This document shows positions 58,658 through 64,000 of a DNA stretch of 64,000 nt, in pieces (the stretch's first letter is position 1; every line of letters starts with the position of its first letter). The stretch is from assembly GCA_050178795.1 (NCBI GenBank), contig JBFXFT010000001.1, positions 1-64,000 on the forward strand. The letters run 5' to 3'. Source of the DNA: STF1-184 sp050178795. Lineage in GTDB: Bacteria > Bacillota > Clostridia > Christensenellales > UBA1242. The position numbers and the translations under genes are program-made. The notes under the pieces are model-generated. The model did not search any database. It worked only from the letters and a program-made list of their open reading frames with translations, and was not told the origin of the DNA.

Positions 58658-59170
58658 TTATTTTTTTGGTGTTAAAAACATTAAAACCATAAAGTCATTA
58701 ACCATAGGTTTGTTTTCAACTGAACCATATTCGCTAGTTAATTCTGCGAATTTAAGCATAGTTTCAATGGCTTGGTCAGAGAAAGACCTTTCACGACCGC
58801 GAAGTTTTATGCTTACTTTAACTTTGTCCCCATCGGCTAAAAATGAGTTTACTTGTTTTGCCTTAAAGTTCATATCGTGCTCGCCTATTCCAAGGCTAAG
58901 ACGCATACCTTTAATTTCAACCATTTTTTCGCGTTGTTTTTTGCGTGCTTCTTGCTCTTTTTTGGCTAGTTCAAACTTGTACTTGCCATAATTCATAAGT
59001 TTGCACACAGGTGGAGTTGCAGTAGGGCTTATTTTTACTAAGTCTAAATTTTGATCATCAGCAATTTTATTTGCTTCCATGGCACTTACTATGCCAAGTT
59101 GTTCTCCATTTTCACCAACAAGTCTTACTTCTTTGTCTCTGATTTGGTCGTTAATTTGTAAATCTTTTAT
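58658..59170 (-). CDS. infC: Translation initiation factor IF-3, AUA start
   Basis: About 170 residues when read from the ATA at 59170. The first ATG (59080, MEANKIADD) would remove 30 residues of the N-terminal domain, including INDQIRDKEVRLVGENG, which is clearly homologous to IF3. ATA lies 7 nt after GGAGGG, and the frame has no ATG, GTG or TTG in between. IF3 normally rejects non-AUG starts and autoregulates through AUU in Escherichia coli, so an AUA start would do the same job. The C-terminal domain (SIKLRGRERSFSDQAIETML) is intact. It has its own promoter with an L20-type leader. Confidence 0.9.
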   Translation of the reverse strand: MKDLQINDQIRDKEVRLVGENGEQLGIVSAMEANKIADDQNLDLVKISPTATPPVCKLMNYGKYKFELAKKEQEARKKQREKMVEIKGMRLSLGIGEHDMNFKAKQVNSFLADGDKVKVSIKLRGRERSFSDQAIETMLKFAELTSEYGSVENKPMVNDFMVLMFLTPKK

Positions 59171-59185
59171 AACGAATCCCTCCCG

Positions 59186-59332
59186 AATTGTTTATTTACC
59201 CATTAAAAAGTGGGTATTCAAAATACCCACTCAATTACTATAATACAAGGCAAAAGCCTATAAATATTAATATAATTTACCGTGCAAAGTCAGTTCCTTG
59301 CAGGTGAGAAGTGGATACTTCTACTTTCAAAC
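59186..59332 (-). promoter_or_regulatory. L20-type leader of infC-rpmI-rplT
   Basis: The 5' region of the infC transcript carries AAGTATCCACTTCTCACC, as in Firmicute L20 leaders, and ends with an attenuator hairpin. L20 binding is expected to favour termination. Confidence 0.7.
59205..59233 (-). terminator. Attenuator hairpin in the infC leader
   Basis: GTGGGTATT/AATACCCAC stem with loop TTG, followed on the minus strand by TTTTT, about 20 nt before the infC ribosome site. Confidence 0.85.
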
Positions 59333-59338
59333 ATTGCA

Positions 59339-59367
59339 AATATACCAAAAATAGTACCATTTGTCAA
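59339..59367 (-). promoter_or_regulatory. infC operon promoter
   Basis: Minus strand perfect TTGACA, 17-nt spacer, TATATT. Confidence 0.8.
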
Positions 59368-59377
59368 CACTTTTTTA

Positions 59378-61150
59378 TTATTTTTTGCAAACCTTGTTCT
59401 CAATCTCTTCTACTATGTTTTTGTAGAATTCTTGCCTATTTACATCGCTAGTTTGCTCGCCTTTACTTGTCCTTACAGCAAGTTTTTTGCTTTCAACCTC
59501 TTGTTCGCCAATTATTAGCATATAGTTAACTCTATCTATTTGCGCTTCACGTATCTTTTTGCCTATTTTTTCGTTTCTAACGTCTGCATTCGCACGAACA
59601 TTTAGTGCCTTTAGTTCCCTTTCAATTTCTAACGCTGTGTCTACTGCTTTTTCAGTTACACTTAACACTCTAACTTGCTCTGGTGCAAACCATAATGGGA
59701 AGTGTCCAGCATATTTTTCAATTAATAGTGCCAAAGTTCTTTCATAACAGCCTATTACGCTTTGGTGAATGACGTAAGGGCGTTGTTTTTGTCCGTTTTC
59801 GTCTACATAGTTCATATCAAAACGCTCGGCAAGTGCAAAGTCTATTTGCACTGTAAACATAGTGTCTTCCTTGCCATAAACATTCTTTGCTTGAATGTCT
59901 AATTTAGGACCGTAGAAGGCTGCTTCTCCGTCTGCTTCCGTATATTTTAGACCAAGTTTATCTAAGATGTTTTTTAAGATTATTTGAGTAGTTTCCCAAG
60001 CCTCAGGCTTGTCAATATACTTGCCTTTATTGTTATTTGGGTCCCACTTACTAAATCTAAATGTTACATCGTGTCTTAACCCTACCGCTTCAAGTGCATA
60101 GTAAATAAAGTCAAGAGCGTGCTTAAATTCTTGTTCTATTTGGTCTGGTCTACAAATTATGTGTGCGTCTGCTAGTTCAAATTGCCTTACCCTAATAAGA
60201 CCGTGCATTTCGCCACTTGATTCATTTCTAAATAGATTGCTGTTTTCAAGATATCTTAAAGGAAGTTCTTTATAACTATGAATTTCGCTCTTATAAATCA
60301 TAAATTGGAAAGGGCAAGTCATAGGGCGAAGTGCAAACACCTCTTTGTCTTTTTCCTCGTCACCTAAAACGAACATTCCTGATTTGTAGTGTTGCCAGTG
60401 ACCGCTTATTTTGTATAGGTCGCTCTTTGCCATAAATGGAGTCCTAGTAACCATATAACCGCGTTTTTCGCTTTCATCTTCAACAAAGCGTTTTAAAGTA
60501 TTAATCATTTTAGCACCACGAGGCATAAGTAGCGGTAAACCTTGACCTATTACGTCCTCAGTCATAAATAGTCTTAGTTCTCTGCCAAGTTTGTTATGGT
60601 CGCGTTTTAGAGCTTCTTCCCTTTGCTCTACATACTCTAATAAGTCCTTTTTGTTAGGAAAAGCAAGCACGTAAATACGAGTTAACATTTTGTTCTTTTC
60701 GCTTCCGCGCCAATATGCGCCGTTTGCCTTATCAATTTTGTATGCCCAATTTTGTAGTTTTGAAGTGTTTTCTACATGTGGACCTCTGCATAGGTCAATA
60801 AACCCATCGCCAGTTTTATAAGCGCTTATTTCCTCGCCCTCTGGTAGTTCATTGATAAGTTCAACCTTATAAGGATTGCTTGCAAATAGTTTTAAGGCAT
60901 CTTTTTTGTTTAAAACCATACGCTCAAAAGGTTCATTTGCATTTAATATCTTTTGCATTTCCTTTTCTATGGCCTTAAAGTTTTCTTGCTCTATTTTATC
61001 ATCTATGTCAAAGTCATAGTAAAAGCCGTTGTCAATGCTTGGTCCTATTGTCAACTTTGCCTCAGGGTAAAGCCTTAGTACTGCCTTAGCAAGTACGTGC
61101 GCTAGACTATGTCTTCCCATATCTAATTTTTCATCTAATTCGATTTTCAT
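59378..61150 (-). CDS. thrS: Threonyl-tRNA synthetase lacking the TGS domain
   Basis: 590 residues, about 50 shorter than usual. It starts directly at the editing domain (MGRHSLAHVLAKAV with His-x3-His, and LCRGPHV with the editing Cys), skipping the N-terminal TGS domain. The class II core has RPMTCPFQF (zinc Cys), LFRNESSGEMHGLIRVRQF (motif 2) and IHQSVIGCYERTLALLIE (motif 3). The C-terminal anticodon-binding domain is complete. It charges tRNA-Thr and edits Ser. Start ATG with GAGGAGAAAAA; no upstream in-frame TGS remains, because the T-box terminator occupies that DNA. Controlled by a T-box. Confidence 0.95.
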   Translation of the reverse strand: MKIELDEKLDMGRHSLAHVLAKAVLRLYPEAKLTIGPSIDNGFYYDFDIDDKIEQENFKAIEKEMQKILNANEPFERMVLNKKDALKLFASNPYKVELINELPEGEEISAYKTGDGFIDLCRGPHVENTSKLQNWAYKIDKANGAYWRGSEKNKMLTRIYVLAFPNKKDLLEYVEQREEALKRDHNKLGRELRLFMTEDVIGQGLPLLMPRGAKMINTLKRFVEDESEKRGYMVTRTPFMAKSDLYKISGHWQHYKSGMFVLGDEEKDKEVFALRPMTCPFQFMIYKSEIHSYKELPLRYLENSNLFRNESSGEMHGLIRVRQFELADAHIICRPDQIEQEFKHALDFIYYALEAVGLRHDVTFRFSKWDPNNNKGKYIDKPEAWETTQIILKNILDKLGLKYTEADGEAAFYGPKLDIQAKNVYGKEDTMFTVQIDFALAERFDMNYVDENGQKQRPYVIHQSVIGCYERTLALLIEKYAGHFPLWFAPEQVRVLSVTEKAVDTALEIERELKALNVRANADVRNEKIGKKIREAQIDRVNYMLIIGEQEVESKKLAVRTSKGEQTSDVNRQEFYKNIVEEIENKVCKK

Positions 61151-61189
61151 TTTTTCTCCTCTTTTTTATAAATTGTGTTTTGTTTAAAT

Positions 61190-61231
61190 AAAAACTCGTC
61201 CGTTAACAAAACTGTTAAGGACGAGTTAAAT
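61190..61231 (-). terminator. T-box terminator
   Basis: ACTCGTCC-TTAACAG pairs with TGTTAACGGACGAGT, followed on the minus strand by TTTTTATTT. The antiterminator would use the adjacent T-box motif. Confidence 0.9.
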
Positions 61232-61430
61232 TTTTCCCGTGGTTCCACCTTAATTGATTAATAAAAACATACTAATCCACTTAGAGTTTGCAATGTCGTT
61301 TGCAAATACGCATAGTGTAAAGGTGGTTTCAAGTTTAAGTCTAATAAGTTACTTCCAGCCTTGGTAACTCTCTCTAAATTAGATTGTTTAAACTCTACTT
61401 GTCTTTTAATAAACCTATGTATTGAGTTGT
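61190..61430 (-). promoter_or_regulatory. T-box riboswitch (threonine) of thrS
   Basis: The T-box motif AAGGTGGAACCACGGG is at 61236-61251 on the minus strand. Stem I carries GAGAGTTACCAAGGCTGGA as distal-loop/AG-bulge elements. A specifier-like GAAACCACC offers ACC, a threonine codon. Uncharged tRNA-Thr would stabilise the antiterminator and switch thrS on. The 241-nt length suits the class. Confidence 0.92.
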
Positions 61431-61435
61431 AATAA

Positions 61436-61463
61436 ATTATACTCAAAAATATTATTAAGTCAA
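61436..61463 (-). promoter_or_regulatory. thrS promoter
   Basis: Minus strand TTGACT, 16-nt spacer, perfect TATAAT. Confidence 0.8.
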
Positions 61464-61489
61464 CAAAATTTGTGTCTTTACTTTATTTT

Positions 61490-64000
61490 TTACATAACTT
61501 GCGCTGGATCGTCACCAGATAATGAGGTTAAAACTATTTGGTATCCCTCGTGGTCGGTCAATGTTAAAGTTGAACTTGTCTTTGTTATAGCAAATGCACT
61601 ATATTGATATCCATCCTCATAATCAACTTGGGTTACTATATAGTTGCCAATAACTTCATACGAACCAAAAACCATATCTGTTAAAATATCATCTACGTAT
61701 GCTTGAGCCACAAAAGTAAAGTCTGAGCCGAATGTATATACATAATAACTGTTTTGTTCCTCTACATAATATTGTCCAGCAATATAAACATCTACTTCTT
61801 TTATTAGTTCTGCCATAACTGATTCATCATATGGATCAACAAATTTGATTAATGATGGACTTGGCACTATTTGGTATATCTCATATTGTGTCATCTCATT
61901 GTATGTGCTAACAAATATAACGTAATTGCCAATAACTTGATAAGTGCCATCTACTGTTTGGGTTAATTCACCACTGTCATAAGCATAAGCACTTAAAGTG
62001 AAATCTGAACGGAATACGTATTCGTATATAGAATCATTATAATCATTCATATCTACATAGTAATATGAGCCAGCAAGGTTGTAGTCTACTTCCTTAGTTA
62101 ATTCAGCCATAGTGTTTTCTTCACTGTAATCTGTAAATGTTAAAGTAGTTGTGCTCATAGTAACTTTATAGGTTTCGTATTGAGTCATTTCGTCAAAAGT
62201 AGTTTCAAATATTACATAATTACCTATAACTTTATAAGTACCAGTTACTGTTTGGTCTAGTTCGCCATCGATGTAGTTGTAAGCATTTAAACTGTAATCG
62301 CTACCGAACACATATTCTCCTAAGCTAACTTCTGATGAATAGTAATCTACCATATAGTAAGAACCCACTATATTTACATCTACTTCCTTAGTTAATTCAG
62401 CCATAGTGTTTTCTTCACTGTAATCTGTAAATGTTAAAGTAGTTGTGCTCATAGTAACTTTATAGGTTTCGTATTGAGTCATTTCGTCAAAAGTAGTTTC
62501 AAATATTACATAATTACCTATAACTTTATAAGTACCAGTTACTGTTTGGTCTAGTTCGCCATTGATATAGTTGTAAGCATTTAAACTGTAATCGCTACCG
62601 AACACATATTCTCCTAAGCTAACTTCTGATGAATAGTAATCTACCATGTAGTAAGAACCCACTATATTTACATCTACTTCCTTAGTTAATTCAGCCATAG
62701 TGTTTTCGCCACTATAGTCTGTAAATGTTAAAGTTGTAGTTCCCATAACCATTTTATATGTTTCGTATTGAGTCATTTCGTCAAAAGTAGTTTCAAATAT
62801 TACATAATTACCAATTACATCGTAAGTACCAGTTACTGTTTGGTCTAGTTCGCCATTGATATAGTTGTAAGCATTTAAACTGTAATCGCTACCGAACACA
62901 TATTCTCCTAAGCTAACTTCTGATGAATAGTAATCTACCATGTAGTAAGAACCCACTATGTTTACATCTACTTCCTTAGTTAATTCAGCCACAACTGTTC
63001 CGTCATTTAAATCCATAAAGGTTAAAGTTGTTGTACCCATAGAAACTTGATATACCTCATATTGAGAGGTTTCATCAATAGTAGTCTCAAGCACTACGTA
63101 GTTGCCAAGCATTTTATAAGTGCCAGACATTGTTTGACTTTCTTCACCAGCCACATATTGAATAGCGGTCAATGTATAATCACTGCTAAATATATACTCT
63201 GCTATTGAATCATCTTCGGAATAAGTATTAAGCATATAATATGAACCAACTATATTTGAGTTTACTGACTCTTTAGTTAACTCAGCTACAACCGAGCCAT
63301 CGTTTAAGTTTTTGAAAGTTAGAGTTGTTGTACCCATAACCACTTGATACATTTGATATGAAGTGTACTCATAGTAATCAACTGCAAATAACAAATAGTT
63401 GCCAATTACACTATAAGTGCCAGACATAGTTTCGCTATCTTCACCTGTTGTATATTGAGTAGCAGTTAATGTGTAATCATTTTTAAAAACAAACTCAATA
63501 ACAGAATTTTCATCTGAAATTTCTTGAGTCATATAGTAACTGCCTACAATATCTACATCTTGCTCTCTAGTTAATGATAGTGTGCCGTCTTCTGTATCTG
63601 TAAATACAAGTGTGTTAGTAGTTGCAGTAAAAGGATATACTTGCAAACTGCCTTCTTCAAGTAAATCACTAAATATTATGTATGAACCAATAGTTTTATA
63701 TGTTCCAGTTTCTGAGTTGGTTATACCAGTGGTATCATAACTATTTACCGTTGCACTTAAATTTGCATTAAGGGTAATTTCAAAAAGATATGCGTAACCA
63801 TCATGTTCCGAAGTACCACAGTAAGTTCCTGTTATATCGGAACTTGTAGTAATTTTATCAAGTTCATAAAGTCCTACATTGCTAGAAAGCATTAATTCGG
63901 TAACAGTAATACTGTATGAATAACTTTCTGTTACAGAAGTACTATAGGTAAGCACTAGAGTATTTGTATTCATAGAATAAGTACCACCAAAATTTGTTTG
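61490..64000 (-). CDS. Large lipocalin-like tandem-repeat protein (N-terminus outside window)
   Basis: The frame is open through the right edge, so only the C-terminal 836 residues are seen. They consist of eight tandem units of about 98 residues plus a partial one. Each has the pattern GSYYM..., YVFGSDYSLNAY, GTYKVIGNYVIF, TTTLTFTD and AELTKE. This matches the one-domain pattern of lipocalin-like (DUF5640-type) beta-barrels. The protein is rich in Thr, Tyr, Ser and acidic residues, without Cys in most units; that composition suggests export. No C-terminal anchor is visible. Units 4-6 are nearly identical in DNA as well as protein. Neighbour thrS is unrelated. Confidence 0.8.
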   Translation of the reverse strand, partial: QTNFGGTYSMNTNTLVLTYSTSVTESYSYSITVTELMLSSNVGLYELDKITTSSDITGTYCGTSEHDGYAYLFEITLNANLSATVNSYDTTGITNSETGTYKTIGSYIIFSDLLEEGSLQVYPFTATTNTLVFTDTEDGTLSLTREQDVDIVGSYYMTQEISDENSVIEFVFKNDYTLTATQYTTGEDSETMSGTYSVIGNYLLFAVDYYEYTSYQMYQVVMGTTTLTFKNLNDGSVVAELTKESVNSNIVGSYYMLNTYSEDDSIAEYIFSSDYTLTAIQYVAGEESQTMSGTYKMLGNYVVLETTIDETSQYEVYQVSMGTTTLTFMDLNDGTVVAELTKEVDVNIVGSYYMVDYYSSEVSLGEYVFGSDYSLNAYNYINGELDQTVTGTYDVIGNYVIFETTFDEMTQYETYKMVMGTTTLTFTDYSGENTMAELTKEVDVNIVGSYYMVDYYSSEVSLGEYVFGSDYSLNAYNYINGELDQTVTGTYKVIGNYVIFETTFDEMTQYETYKVTMSTTTLTFTDYSEENTMAELTKEVDVNIVGSYYMVDYYSSEVSLGEYVFGSDYSLNAYNYIDGELDQTVTGTYKVIGNYVIFETTFDEMTQYETYKVTMSTTTLTFTDYSEENTMAELTKEVDYNLAGSYYYVDMNDYNDSIYEYVFRSDFTLSAYAYDSGELTQTVDGTYQVIGNYVIFVSTYNEMTQYEIYQIVPSPSLIKFVDPYDESVMAELIKEVDVYIAGQYYVEEQNSYYVYTFGSDFTFVAQAYVDDILTDMVFGSYEVIGNYIVTQVDYEDGYQYSAFAITKTSSTLTLTDHEGYQIVLTSLSGDDPAQVM
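62088..62969. repeat. Three near-identical 294-bp tandem repeats
   Basis: Exact 294-bp period (98 codons) over 62088-62381, 62382-62675 and 62676-62969. The block beginning ACTTCCTTAGTTAATTCAGC recurs at each boundary and again at 62970. Copies one and two differ at a handful of positions; copy three differs more. Outer copies of the gene are much more diverged. Confidence 0.95.

Noticed and set aside
58658..59080. Short IF3 starting at the first ATG
   Set aside because: It would lose conserved N-terminal residues that are encoded in frame upstream and would leave the GGAGGG site unused.
61258..61446. A 62-codon leader peptide upstream of thrS
   Set aside because: It coincides with the T-box leader, has no Shine-Dalgarno, and is explained by the RNA structure.
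62088..62969. CRISPR array
   Set aside because: The repeats are 294 bp, in frame and coding. There are no short repeats with unique spacers and no cas genes.

Overview
The window is AT-rich bacterial chromosome, about one third G+C by eye, from a low-GC Gram-positive (Bacillota, most likely Clostridia-like) organism. The evidence is the gene order (miaB-mutS-mutL-miaA, recA-cinA-pgsA-rimO-ftsK, rpsO-pnp, secD-secF, ruvC-ruvA-ruvB-queA-tgt-yajC, infC-rpmI-rplT), RNase Y, LexA boxes of the Gram-positive GAAC-N4-GTTT type, a T-box on thrS, an L20-type leader on infC, and sigma-A promoters of TTGACA-17-TATAAT form with GGAGG ribosome sites. I cannot name the genus. I see no CRISPR array, prophage, insertion sequence or rRNA.

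Left part (1 to about 24 kb): short operons on both strands. In order: a HAD phosphatase, small membrane proteins, an HtrA-like lipoprotein protease, a TMEM164/YwaF-like membrane protein, a six-tRNA operon, nifS-like/thiI, rny followed by a highly structured candidate RNA, an exonuclease III operon, tRNA-Trp, a split EamA transporter pair, rnhA, an ABC-2 exporter, a VTT-domain protein, a 703-residue PadR-like regulator with four C-terminal membrane helices, a YgjP-like metalloprotein, a degenerate nucleotidyltransferase-like protein, a XerS-like recombinase with an inositol-phosphatase-family gene, and lexA. A palindrome with 11-6-11 dif geometry lies at 20194-20221, about 1.1 kb from the recombinase gene. 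It sits near the point where gene orientation switches, so this may be the replication terminus.

Right part (24 to 64 kb): every gene is on the minus strand, and nearly all are housekeeping: mismatch repair, tRNA thiomethylation and prenylation, recA, phospholipid synthesis, FtsK, PNPase, coproporphyrinogen dehydrogenase, Rel, RecJ, the Sec translocon accessory proteins, queuosine, RuvABC, translation factors and ThrRS. The right edge is cut inside a large secreted-type protein made of tandem lipocalin-like repeats of about 98 residues.

Regulation visible in the sequence: lexA, recA and ruvC each carry the same 14-bp LexA box overlapping the -35 hexamer in identical geometry, so LexA controls itself, RecA and the RuvCAB operon (with queA-tgt-yajC downstream). 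infC appears to start at an AUA codon behind a perfect Shine-Dalgarno, which restores the full IF3 length. The Rel protein has lost its hydrolase residues and ThrRS has lost its TGS domain. The items I rate most worth checking are the XerS/dif pair with the pseudo-nucleotidyltransferase between them, the membrane-tethered PadR protein with its paired upstream repeats, the AUA start of infC, the 6S-like RNA after rny, and the lipocalin-repeat array.
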